Assembly (NCBI GenBank): GCA_948585895.1
Contig: CAPBNZ010000049.1
Span: forward strand, 1 to 13,669
DNA length: 13,669 nt
Origin: an uncultured Clostridia bacterium
GTDB lineage: Bacteria; Bacillota; Clostridia; TANB77; CAG-508
Reading direction: 5' to 3'
Shown here: in pieces, positions 1-7,294 of the stretch
How the letters are laid out: the number at the start of each line of letters is the position of its first letter
How positions within the stretch are numbered: the stretch's first letter is position 1
Notes under the pieces: model-generated
What the model was told of the DNA's origin: nothing
The model's database searches: none
Seen by the model: only the letters and a program-made list of their open reading frames with translations
Translations under genes and position numbers: made by a program

Positions 1-17
1 TATTTACAGAAGAAGAT

Positions 18-221
18 TTATTCCTCCTTGTGAATCGGATAGGTACATAAATCTGCCAACTCTAATCCTGAATAAGTAACACTATTATTTTTATTCCATT
101 TGGAATTAAAGTAAATGCCTTTAATTTTGTATTCATATAAATCTTCTAAAAAATTTTTATACGGTTTGTCTGGCATATTGAATGCGTTTTGTCTCATTCT
201 AATTTTTCTAGTATGAGTACA
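18..221 (-). pseudogene. DUF3800-type protein, C-terminal remnant
   Basis: The minus strand is open from about 221 to a TAA at 18-20. The only ATG (195-197) gives 59 residues, with no Shine-Dalgarno site in front of it. The end reads SGLELADLCTYPI, which resembles the conserved C-terminal SG-LQ/ELADL--YPI segment of DUF3800 proteins (RNase H-like fold proteins, often next to mobile or defence genes). A full DUF3800 protein is several hundred residues, so the N-terminal part and its acidic residues are absent. The upstream frame closes at 222-224. I read it as a decayed gene fragment. The family call rests on one short motif; no function should be assumed. Confidence 0.5.
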
Positions 222-280
222 TTATATAACAATCATTCTAGTTATTTTGTCGATTCTTGTCAAAAGTAGTTTTTTTTTGC

Positions 281-316
281 AAAATAAAATCACCTTATTA
301 TTAAGATGATTTTTTG
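281..316 (-). terminator. Terminator of the comM-dprA-yraN cluster
   Basis: An 11-bp stem (286-296 with 303-313, one G-T position) closes a 6-nt loop. On the minus strand the stem is followed by TTTTATTTTG, fitting an end just after yraN (stop at 326). The plus strand also has a T-run after the stem, so it may work in both directions. Confidence 0.75.
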
Positions 317-325
317 ATTATGTTT

Positions 326-685
326 CTATATAACCTGTTTTATATGATTCACTTTATAATTTCGTTCTTGCATATGAATCTCAATAACATCTATTCTAAT
401 TGGTATATCCTTTATCCCCTTTTTATAAATATAGTATTTTATGGCATATACCATATGTTTTTGTTTCTGTCTATTTACAGCATCTATTGGATTTCCATAT
501 TTTAAATTAGAACGTGTCTTTACTTCTATAAATACAAGTTCCTTTTTTAGACTATCTTCTGCAATAATATCAATTTCTCCTTGTCTGCACAGAAAATTTC
601 TCTCTATCACTTTATAATTATTTGTTTCTAAATACTTACATGCCAGGGATTCTCCCCATTTTCCTATTTCTTGTCTAAAATACAT
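326..685 (-). CDS. yraN: YraN / UPF0102 family nuclease-like protein
   Basis: The 119-residue product has the usual length and motifs of the UPF0102 (YraN) family, small proteins with a PD-(D/E)xK nuclease-like fold. Visible are G11-E12 followed by A15 and YL, the GEIDIIA block at residues 36-42, and FIEVKTR at 52-58, which together supply the acidic residues and lysine of the nuclease core. The cellular role of the family is not settled; conserved linkage to dprA and comM suggests DNA processing or recombination. The ATG at 683-685 has a strong AGGAGGG site about 5 nt upstream. The gene overlaps the end of dprA by 22 bp, so the two are co-transcribed and probably translationally coupled. It is the last gene before the terminator at about 300. 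Confidence 0.92.
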   Translation of the reverse strand: MYFRQEIGKWGESLACKYLETNNYKVIERNFLCRQGEIDIIAEDSLKKELVFIEVKTRSNLKYGNPIDAVNRQKQKHMVYAIKYYIYKKGIKDIPIRIDVIEIHMQERNYKVNHIKQVI

Positions 686-1560
686 CGATACCCTCCTATT
701 ACTTTTTCTATATATCCTTCTATTTCTAGCATTAATAATGTATTACTAATTTCTGATATGTTTTGATTAGATTTTTTACAAATTTCATTTAATGAAATGG
801 GGGTTTCTGTTATCCATTGATAAATGTCATTATATTCTTTCTCTTTACATATTTTTCTGCTTAACTGTGCTTTTGTTTCTTTTTCCTTTGAAGGTCGTTT
901 GTATGATAGAAATGAAAATTCTTTTATGATATCTTCTGTATTTGTTACTATTTTAGCTCCTTCTTGAATAAGTCGATTCGTTCCTACTCCATGTAAGTCG
1001 TTTACCTCATGTGGCAATGCAAAAATTTTTCTTCCTTGCTGTTTCGCTAGTTTAGCGGTAACACTTGTACCACTTCTATAGGCTGCTTCTACTACCAAAA
1101 CACCTAGAGATAGTCCACTTACAATTCTATTTCTTTCTAAAAAATTCTTTGACTTTGCTTTTTCTTCTGGTGGATATTCTGTTATGACTAGACCATTGTT
1201 TTTTATAATTTGCTGATATAATTCTCTATTTTCCTGTGGGAATATATGTTGAAATCCACTTCCTAAAACGGCTATGGTTTTACCTTTTTCTTGTAAGGTT
1301 GTTTGGTGGGCAATGGTGTCAATTCCCACTGCCATACCACTTACAATTGTGATTTCTTGATACACTAATTCTTTAGCAAATTTATATGCTAATTTAACCC
1401 CATTTTCAGAACATGCTCTTGAACCTATAATGGAAATAATATTGGTCTTTAATAATTCTATGTTACCTTGTATATACAATTGCTTTGGTGCATTTTTTAT
1501 ATTTCTTAGTTGTTCTGGATATCTTTTATCATCCATTGTTATAATTTCTAATCTTATCAC
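664..1560 (-). CDS. dprA: DNA-processing protein DprA (Smf)
   Basis: DprA binds incoming single-stranded DNA during transformation and loads RecA onto it in the cytoplasm. The Rossmann-type core is complete: GSR at 46-48, SGMAVGID at 74-81, FPQEN at 107-111, FLERNRIVSGLS at 140-151, EAAYRSGTSVTA at 158-169, PHEVND at 183-188 and GTNRLIQEGA at 193-202. Residues 240-298 form the C-terminal winged helix. At 298 residues it is shorter than the common 360 because the N-terminal SAM-like domain is missing. The start is uncertain: the GTG at 1558-1560 is part of a GAGGTG sequence that looks like a ribosome site itself, while the next in-frame ATG (1536) sits rather far from it. comM ends 17 bp upstream, so the genes form one unit. 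The presence of dprA alone does not show that the host is competent. Confidence 0.95.
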   Translation of the reverse strand: MIRLEIITMDDKRYPEQLRNIKNAPKQLYIQGNIELLKTNIISIIGSRACSENGVKLAYKFAKELVYQEITIVSGMAVGIDTIAHQTTLQEKGKTIAVLGSGFQHIFPQENRELYQQIIKNNGLVITEYPPEEKAKSKNFLERNRIVSGLSLGVLVVEAAYRSGTSVTAKLAKQQGRKIFALPHEVNDLHGVGTNRLIQEGAKIVTNTEDIIKEFSFLSYKRPSKEKETKAQLSRKICKEKEYNDIYQWITETPISLNEICKKSNQNISEISNTLLMLEIEGYIEKVIGGYRCILDKK

Positions 1561-1576
1561 CTCATTATTCTGAAAT

Positions 1577-3128
1577 TTATGATTTATTATGCCAATATTT
1601 TCTATCTAGACTTCTATATTGAATTGCTTCTGCTAAATGTTTTTCTTTTATTTCTTTGCATCTATCTAAGTCAGCAATGGTTCTTGCTACTTTTAAGATT
1701 CTATTATAAGCTCTGCCACTTAGCCCTAATTGGTTGAATGCCGTTTCTAGTATTTTTTTACTTCTATTATTTAATTTACAGAATTTTTCTATTAATTTAG
1801 GAGTTAATTCAGAATTCGAAAAGATGTTATATTTGTGATATCTTTCTAATTGTATTTTTTTTGCTTGATTAACTCTTTTTTTTATTTCTTCTGATGTTTC
1901 TGCTTTTTTGTACTCTTCTAGTTGATGATATTTTATTGTACTTACTTCTACGTGAATATCAATTCTGTCTAAAAGAGGTCCACTAATTCGATTGATATAT
2001 TTTTTTATTTGTTCTGGTCTACAGCAACATTTCTTCTTTTCACTTCCGTAATATCCACATTGACATGGGTTCATACTAGCAATTAACATGAATTTACAAG
2101 GATAAGTAATTGTTGTATGTAATCTACTGATGGTTACTTGCCTGTCTTCTAATGGTACACGCAAAGACTCTAATGCATTTCGGTTAAATTCTGGTAGCTC
2201 ATCTAAAAATAATACGCCTAAATGAGATAAACTTATTTCGCCAGGTTTTGGATTTTTTCCTCCTCCTATCAATGATATTGGTGTAATTGTATGATGTGGT
2301 GTTCGGAAAGGCCTTTTACTAATTAACGGCTCTTCTGTTGAAGTTAACCCCAGTATACTATAGATTTTTGTAACCTCAAGTTTTTCTTCTAGTTTCATAT
2401 CTGGTAAAATGCCTGGTAATCTCCTAGCTAACATAGTTTTTCCAGAACCTGGCACTCCGTATTAGTAGACAATTGTGTCCCCCACTGGCTGCAATTTCTA
2501 ATGCTCTTTTTACATTTTCTTGCCCTTTTACTTCTGAAAAGTCATACTCATATTGTTTGTTTTTAGTTAATTCAGAATTGCTACTTTCTTCTTGAACAAT
2601 TTCCTTTTTCCCATTTAAGTATAATATAACTTCTTTTAGAGTATTTACTGGTAATATTTCTATTTCTTTTAATATACTAGCTTCTTTTTCATTTTGTTTT
2701 GGTAAAATAATTCTTTTTATTCCCAACCTTTTAGCTTCTATACAAATTGGTAAAATCCCTTTTGTTTCTTCTATGTCTCCATTTAAGGACAACTCCCCTA
2801 TAAAGATAGTTTCTTCTAAAAGTGTTTTTAAGTTAGAATTTCTTATACTTTTATTAGCAATTAAAATTCCAACTGCTATGGGCAAATCGAACATAGAGCC
2901 TTCTTTTCTAGTATTAGCAGGAGATAAATTTACAACAATTCTTCTACTTAAAAATTCGATATTAGAGTTTCTAATTGCAGTTTTAACTCTTTCTTTGGAT
3001 TCCTTCACACTAGCGTCTGGAAGTCCTACTATTTCAAAATATGGCATCCCATTTGATATATCTACTTGGATGGATACTAGATATCCATATAATCCCTGTA
3101 ATGCGATGCTTTTTGTAATTGCTAACAT
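1577..3128 (-). pseudogene. comM: comM/yifB AAA+ helicase, frameshifted in Walker A
   Basis: This is a Mg-chelatase-like AAA+ protein of the ComM/YifB family, a branch-migration helicase that helps integrate DNA during natural transformation. The ATG at 3126-3128 has AAAGGG upstream and begins MLAITKSIALQGLYG, the typical family N-terminus (ribosomal S5-like domain). The N-terminal frame runs to GGHNCLLI and then goes out of frame. The remaining frame continues as VPGSGKT, LFLDELPEF (Walker B), SMNPCQCG and the C-terminal SGRAYNRILKVARTIADL. One extra base, G at 2459 on the plus strand, separates them; removing it gives about 516 residues, the normal length. As written, a 234-residue protein lacking the ATPase domain would be made (stop at 2424). 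It may be a real mutation or a sequencing error; everything else in the gene is intact. Confidence 0.9.
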
Positions 3129-3140
3129 ATTTCCCTTTCT

Positions 3141-3348
3141 ACTTATATAGCTTAAATATCTGAGGTCATATGAGGTAATAAACTTTTGATTTTGGAGTGT
3201 ATTATCAAGATATGATTTGTAATTGGTTTTATTCAATAAAATATATTTTATATTGTGGGGATTGGTATTCTTTTGGAAAGAATTTAAAATTATATTTTTA
3301 ATTCTCGATTGTAAAAATTATGACCTCAGATATTTAAACTATATAAGA
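3141..3348. repeat. MITE-like element with 29-bp inverted ends
   Basis: Positions 3142-3170 and 3319-3347 are inverted repeats of 29 bp with one mismatch, enclosing about 150 bp of AT-rich DNA with no credible gene. A TTTCT pentamer flanks the element on both sides (3136-3140 and 3349-3353), as a target-site duplication would. The left end lies 13 bp upstream of the comM start codon, so the element makes up most of the comM leader or promoter region. Alternatively this is a long-range hairpin in the comM leader. Inverted ends are seen directly; the MITE reading is inference. Confidence 0.55.
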
Positions 3349-3502
3349 TTTCTGAATATTTTGCCTGAAATGGCTATTGACTTAACTTATCCTATTTTTA
3401 AAATTAATGGAATTAATTTGTTTTGATATGAATTGATTGTTATTATAAACTTTATTCCATTTTTTGTCAATAGTCTTATGGAAATTTTTAGATAATTTCA
3501 AG
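3349..3502. other. Intergenic stretch before an orphan terminator
   Basis: No credible coding frame is visible on either strand. There are short inverted repeats: CTATTGAC near 3365 with GTCAATAG near 3468, and AATTAAT/ATTAATT near 3405-3425. It lies directly upstream of a strong plus-strand terminator and could encode a small RNA or be the tail of a lost gene. I see no convincing sigma-A promoter inside it. Confidence 0.4.
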
Positions 3503-3535
3503 TCCGAGGCGAAATACCGCCTCGGATATTTTTTT
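3503..3535 (+). terminator. Strong GC-rich terminator with no upstream gene
   Basis: A perfect 9-bp stem, TCCGAGGCG (3503-3511) with CGCCTCGGA (3518-3526), closes a 6-nt loop and is followed by TATTTTTTT. It is far more GC-rich than its surroundings. No plus-strand gene precedes it in the window; it isolates the restriction-modification island from the comM side. Confidence 0.85.
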
Positions 3536-3574
3536 GCCCAAAATAAAAAATTCCTAAATTTTAAATTCGCATTT

Positions 3575-3618
3575 TTAACTCACATGAGTTAAGTTTTATT
3601 TCTTTCTAATGTTAAAAT
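3575..3618 (+). promoter_or_regulatory. Candidate C-protein operator and promoter
   Basis: The near-palindrome TTAACTCACATGAGTTAA (3575-3592; 8-bp arms around CA) lies 44 bp before the regulator ATG. It overlaps the place of a -35 for an extended -10 (TGTTAAAAT, 3610-3618). C proteins of type II restriction systems bind symmetric boxes of this general design in front of their own gene. If the -10 is right, the leader would be only about 10 nt, as in several known C genes. The palindrome is seen; the binding partner is inferred. Confidence 0.5.
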
Positions 3619-3635
3619 TTGAATGGGTGAATAAT

Positions 3636-3878
3636 ATGAATATAACACAATCAATAAAAACAAGAATTGAACACTTATGCCAAGAAAGACATATGTCTAT
3701 AAATAAAATGTGTATAACTTGTGGAATAACTCAATCTTCTATTAATAACATAATAAATAGAAAACAAAGAGATGTTTCCTTATTGACAATTGTAAAAATA
3801 TGTAATGGTTTAACGATTACATTAAATGATTTTTTTGATGATGAGATTTTTAAAAAAGAAATAGAAGAAGACATTTAA
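3636..3878 (+). CDS. Cro/CI-type regulator, probable C (controller) protein
   Basis: The 80-residue product has a helix-turn-helix of the XRE/Cro-CI type covering nearly the whole chain (SINKMCITCGITQSSINNII is the HTH core, followed by SLLTIVKICNGL and LNDFFDD). The ATG at 3636 is chosen because GGGTGA lies 5 nt upstream; an in-frame ATG at 3609 lacks a site and would add nine residues overlapping the probable promoter. It lies 25 bp upstream of the restriction nuclease gene in the same direction. Size and position match C proteins, which first activate and then repress their own C-R operon, delaying nuclease until the host DNA is methylated. It could also be a generic repressor; the cognate site is unproven. 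Confidence 0.8.
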   Translation: MNITQSIKTRIEHLCQERHMSINKMCITCGITQSSINNIINRKQRDVSLLTIVKICNGLTITLNDFFDDEIFKKEIEEDI

Positions 3879-3903
3879 AATCTTAAAGAAAGGAAATACT
3901 CGT

Positions 3904-4494
3904 ATGAATCTTTATGAAAACTTACCTATAGAACAGTGGAAAGAAAAGACTACTCAATTAGTTAATGAACATCCCTTAAAAAAAGAAGAAATTGTAGATG
4001 CCGTCTTAACAAGCTGGAATAAAATTTTTGAAACTTATATTGGTAATGAATTAAAAATAGGAAGAGACATAAAACCTGGTCCACAAATTTTAGGAAATTA
4101 TCTACACGAATTAATTCCAATTTACTTTGAAAAAAAATATAATGGAGAATGGCAAAAAGATAAAACTAAGATGGATAAAAATCTTGTTTGTACCTATAAT
4201 AATTTCTATTCAATAGAAATTAAAACATCATCTAGTAAAAAGGATATATTTGGAAATAGGAGTTATGCCATTCAAGCTGAAGCAGAAAAAACAAAAAAGA
4301 AACAAGGCTATTACTTAGCGATTAACTTTGAAAAATGTACAGAAGAAAATGAAAAACCTAATATTACTTTAATCCGTTTTGGTTGGTTAGAACATTCTGA
4401 TTGGATATCACAAACTTCTCAAACAGGACAGCAATCTAGGCTTTCAAGAGATAGTGATAGTTTAAAATTAATCACATTATATAAAAAAAGATAG
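3904..4494 (+). CDS. Type II restriction endonuclease, ScaI-family-like
   Basis: The 196-residue product has the layout of a small PD-(D/E)xK restriction enzyme. The catalytic pair is E105-I-K107 in SIEIKTSSS, followed by FGNRSYA at 116-122. An upstream region has GRDIKPGPQ and the H68-E69-L-I-P block. This order (RDIKP, LHELIP, IEIKTSSS, FGNRSYA) is what I recall for the ScaI family of endonucleases, whose founder cuts AGTACT; I could not run a search. The ribosome site AGGA is 9 nt from the ATG. The gene follows the C-type regulator and converges with the methyltransferase, leaving only 19 bp between stops. The enzyme would cut unmethylated foreign DNA; the recognition sequence here is not determined. 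Confidence 0.75.
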   Translation: MNLYENLPIEQWKEKTTQLVNEHPLKKEEIVDAVLTSWNKIFETYIGNELKIGRDIKPGPQILGNYLHELIPIYFEKKYNGEWQKDKTKMDKNLVCTYNNFYSIEIKTSSSKKDIFGNRSYAIQAEAEKTKKKQGYYLAINFEKCTEENEKPNITLIRFGWLEHSDWISQTSQTGQQSRLSRDSDSLKLITLYKKR

Positions 4495-4515
4495 TGATTC
4501 AACTATCTTTCTTTT
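4487..4515. terminator. Bidirectional terminator between nuclease and methylase
   Basis: A 9-bp stem AAAGATAGT (4487-4495) with ACTATCTTT (4502-4510) has an A-run on its left and a T-run on its right, so it can end transcripts from both converging genes. It overlaps the stop of the nuclease gene and nearly reaches that of the methyltransferase. Confidence 0.75.
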
Positions 4516-6670
4516 ATTCTTGATGTAGTTTTGCCCACCATCCTGTTCTTTTGGTAACTAAATGGCTAACTTCAAGATTATTTAATAATTCCTTATTATC
4601 TTCATATAATTTATTGAATCTAGCAATTCCATCGTTACTATCTTTTTCACATAATGATATGTTCGAAATTAATAATGATACAAACATATTCATAATATCA
4701 GGTTTTGTTAATTCAGCATTTATTGTATTAAGTCTTTTTATTCTATCCATAAGTTTTTCCATAACATTATCAAGAATTTGTTCATTTGATAAATCAATAT
4801 TTTTATGTTTCTTATTGCAAACCAAAAACATATCAAATGCAATAGATTCCTTACTTGAAGTATGTGCTCCTGTTCTAGATTCTGAATGTATTGGATAGGT
4901 AACACTTATTTGAAATCCTGAATCAATTAATGATTTATAAATTGATTTCCATCCATCAATATTTTTATCATGATAGGTAAATACCATAACCCCATCATCT
5001 TTTAAAACTCTTTTACACTCCAACCATACACTTTTTAAACCATCAGAATATGTATCTTGTGTTTTATTTTTAAATTTGTTTACAACAATTTCTTTTTCTT
5101 TGGGTGTAAGTTCTTCTTCAAATCCTAAACAATCTTGTGCATATTTTGACAAATGTAACCAGGAATGAAAGAAGTCTAATAATTCTGAATACATAACATT
5201 ATCACTGTATGGTGGATCTGTTAAAATTATATCTATACTTTTATCCGAAATATATTCTAAGTTTTCAGAATTTGAACAGTTAATGAATGGTAATTCTTGA
5301 CTTAAATTTTTATATTCATCTGTATTATTAAATAACACTTTGTCATTACTGTATACTTTTTCTGATTTTGTTTCATGGGAATAAATATCATAAATGTTTT
5401 TTGAAAATTCTTTCCCTTTAATTATTTTATTTATAGCCTTTAAAAATGTTCCTGTTCCAAGAGTTGTTCCCCAAACACAATTCTCAGTAGGCATTGGAAT
5501 TGGAACATACGCATGATTAAAAAATATATTTGATATCTTGGTTGCATTAGCTTGATATCTACAAAACATATTATTCATTTCCAATATGCTCGAAAATGCT
5601 ACAATAAACCAAAATCTATTATTAATATTTTCAATGTTTTCAATCTCATCAAAAAGAATACTTAAACATAAAAGTTGCCTTTTATTATATAAATCTGAAA
5701 ACTTTTCATACCCATGATTAAGTATTTGATTGGTATTGTATCCAGCTGGTATTGGTATATCTGGTATTCTTTTATGCTGTGTTTCGAAACATTTACAAGC
5801 TTCATTATAAAGCTTTTTATCTTCAATTGTTGGTGTCTTATAATCATGACATTTACAATGAGGGCAATAATATTCTATTGCAACAATATTACTTGAAAAT
5901 GGATATCCATATTTTCCTTTTAAATTTAATAAAGATTCCTTTTTTCCTTTCCAATAAACACTTCCACTTTTTATATTAGAATCATTTTCCTTATTTAACA
6001 TAGATTTACAAAAAGGGCATTCCAAATCACCTTTTTCATTTTTCATATTATGGACTACTTCTAAACAATCTGGGCAAACAAATATATATTCTTTCTTTCT
6101 TATCGCTATAATATGACTAGAAAAAAGTTGTAATTCTTTTTTTCCATCTACTAATGTTTTAGAATGAAAATTATACATCATATCTGCTTCATGATTACAA
6201 TGTGGACAGATTGTTTTATAATATGATTTTATTCTATTACCCACATTTGTCTCTAATTTTTTCAAATCCTTATTTAAGCTTATTTCATCAATAGGAATAA
6301 TTTCTGATAATGTAACCATTTTAGAAATAGGCTGTAAATCATTACCAATAACACTCATATTCAGCCTCAAGGCTTCATATATTGTAGTTCCTCCACCCAT
6401 AAAAGGATCTAATAACTTGACATCTAAATTATTATCTAATTTGCATTGTGTATAAAAATGATTCCATACATCATCATCTTTTGTACTTAACAAAGATAAT
6501 AACATTAATCTAAAGTTACATGTCGTTCTTCTTGCAAAATATTTATGTAAAAAAAATATAGGTTTTTTTCTACTTGCTTCTTTTTTACTTGTCTCATATA
6601 TTTTATCAAAAGGAAAATCATAATAAATGTATGATTCATCCATTTTATGTCCTTTTAAAATAGTTTTCAT
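4514..6670 (-). CDS. DNA methyltransferase of the R-M system (DPPY type)
   Basis: The 718-residue protein would protect host DNA by methylating the site cut by the neighbouring nuclease. The AdoMet motif DPFMGGGTT is at 88-96, followed by VIGNDL; the catalytic motif TDPPYSD is at 484-490 and CKRVLKDDGVMVF follows at 552-564. AdoMet motif first and DPPY last, with about 390 residues between, resembles the alpha-class order. The insert carries zinc-ribbon-like pairs: CPHC 155-158, CPDC 199-202, CPFC 218-221, CPHC 269-272. The start region HKYFARRTT resembles the H-x-WWARRP start of DUF1156-type methylases. DPPY usually means N6-adenine, but N4-cytosine is not excluded. The start has GAGGT 8 nt upstream and a strong promoter about 65 bp before it. 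Confidence 0.88.
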   Translation of the reverse strand: MKTILKGHKMDESYIYYDFPFDKIYETSKKEASRKKPIFFLHKYFARRTTCNFRLMLLSLLSTKDDDVWNHFYTQCKLDNNLDVKLLDPFMGGGTTIYEALRLNMSVIGNDLQPISKMVTLSEIIPIDEISLNKDLKKLETNVGNRIKSYYKTICPHCNHEADMMYNFHSKTLVDGKKELQLFSSHIIAIRKKEYIFVCPDCLEVVHNMKNEKGDLECPFCKSMLNKENDSNIKSGSVYWKGKKESLLNLKGKYGYPFSSNIVAIEYYCPHCKCHDYKTPTIEDKKLYNEACKCFETQHKRIPDIPIPAGYNTNQILNHGYEKFSDLYNKRQLLCLSILFDEIENIENINNRFWFIVAFSSILEMNNMFCRYQANATKISNIFFNHAYVPIPMPTENCVWGTTLGTGTFLKAINKIIKGKEFSKNIYDIYSHETKSEKVYSNDKVLFNNTDEYKNLSQELPFINCSNSENLEYISDKSIDIILTDPPYSDNVMYSELLDFFHSWLHLSKYAQDCLGFEEELTPKEKEIVVNKFKNKTQDTYSDGLKSVWLECKRVLKDDGVMVFTYHDKNIDGWKSIYKSLIDSGFQISVTYPIHSESRTGAHTSSKESIAFDMFLVCNKKHKNIDLSNEQILDNVMEKLMDRIKRLNTINAELTKPDIMNMFVSLLISNISLCEKDSNDGIARFNKLYEDNKELLNNLEVSHLVTKRTGWWAKLHQE

Positions 6671-6906
6671 TTTTTGTACCTCATTTTTATATTTTGATTA
6701 TAGAAGAAATGACCAATAACTTTTAATTTTATTTAATTATATAGTATTCAATAGAATTAGTCAATCCTATAAAACTCTAATTCAAACTTACATTTTTTGC
6801 AATGATATAATGTAACAAGATTGAAATAGTAATATTTCTCAAAATTTTGCATATACTATAAAAGTATTTTAAATTTTCCAAATAAATTAGTTTAAATTCT
6901 TAAAAT
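6671..6906. other. AT-rich spacer between methylase and tRNA
   Basis: Apart from the methylase promoter listed separately, I see no gene. A GCAATGATATAATGTAACAAG stretch near 6798-6820 contains a TATAAT but no good -35 on the plus strand. The stretch joins the restriction-modification island to the tRNA-fMet gene. Confidence 0.5.
6736..6764 (-). promoter_or_regulatory. Methyltransferase promoter
   Basis: On the minus strand TTGACT (6759-6764), a 17-bp spacer and TATAAT (6736-6741) form a near-consensus sigma-A promoter. Transcription would start near 6729, giving a leader of about 60 nt. No copy of the regulator's palindrome is seen here, suggesting constitutive methylase expression. Confidence 0.8.
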
Positions 6907-6909
6907 CTA

Positions 6910-6939
6910 TTGACAAAAGAGATAAAGTAGATGTATAAT
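6910..6939 (+). promoter_or_regulatory. tRNA-fMet promoter
   Basis: TTGACA (6910-6915) and TATAAT (6934-6939), both perfect, are separated by 18 bp and lie just upstream of the tRNA gene. Confidence 0.85.
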
Positions 6940-6956
6940 AATAAATGTTCAAACAT

Positions 6957-7032
6957 CGCGGAGTGGAGCAGTTGGCAGCTCGTTGGGCTCATAACCCAAA
7001 GGTCGGTAGTTCGAGTCTACCCTCCGCAACCA
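6957..7032 (+). tRNA. Initiator tRNA-fMet (CAT)
   Basis: The sequence folds as a full cloverleaf of 76 nt with encoded CCA. The anticodon loop is CTCATAA. Two marks identify the initiator: the first base C faces A at the end of the acceptor stem (CGCGGAG with CTCCGCA, a C-A mismatch at pair 1-72), and the anticodon stem has three consecutive G-C pairs (GGG with CCC). The T arm GGTAG-TTCGAGT-CTACC is perfect. It has its own promoter and terminator. Its 3' half is duplicated at 9215-9259, so the gene serves as the attachment site for mobile elements; the gene itself remains intact. Confidence 0.96.
6988..7005 (+). repeat. att core in the tRNA-fMet anticodon arm
   Basis: CTCATAACCCAAAGGTCG (anticodon loop to variable loop) is identical to 9215-9232. 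The identity stops sharply on the 5' side (GGG here, GAA there) and becomes patchy on the 3' side. Confidence 0.8.
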
Positions 7033-7040
7033 ATGAAAGT

Positions 7041-7070
7041 CAGTAATCTCAATGATTACTGGCATTTTTA
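7041..7070 (+). terminator. tRNA-fMet terminator
   Basis: CAGTAATC (7041-7048) pairs with GATTACTG (7054-7061) around a 5-nt loop and is followed by GCATTTTTATTTTC. Confidence 0.85.
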
Positions 7071-7228
7071 TTTTCGTTTACTACATAGAATTTACGGACT
7101 CCTACAAAAACTATAAAGCAAAAATTGAAGATAAAGAACACGATAAGAAAACTATACAAAAATATTTATATCGCTGGTTAAAGGAATATGACGAAGAATT
7201 TAAACAGAAATTTCCTTCAGATAGATAG
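7061..7228 (+). pseudogene. Unidentified 3' gene fragment
   Basis: The plus strand is open from the tRNA terminator to TAG at 7226-7228. An ATG at 7052 lies inside the terminator stem and has no ribosome site, so it is not a real start. From about 7082 the frame reads like a genuine soluble C-terminus, charged and helix-prone, ending YLYRWLKEYDEEFKQKFP-SDR. I do not recognise the family. Its start point immediately after the tRNA terminator suggests that the upstream part was lost when DNA was inserted or deleted at this site. Confidence 0.45.
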
Positions 7229-7294
7229 GATAGAAAAGGTAAAAATAGGAATATATAATAATACAAGTTGTTACACCCTTAATATAGACAATTG

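Noticed and set aside
314..505. Plus-strand hydrophobic frame opposite yraN
   Set aside because: It is antisense to a well-supported gene, has no ribosome site, and its hydrophobic Phe/Ile/Tyr composition is what AT-rich antisense frames give.
3223..3426. Plus-strand 67-codon frame across the inverted-repeat element
   Set aside because: No convincing ribosome site; it runs through the right inverted repeat and has low-complexity hydrophobic content.
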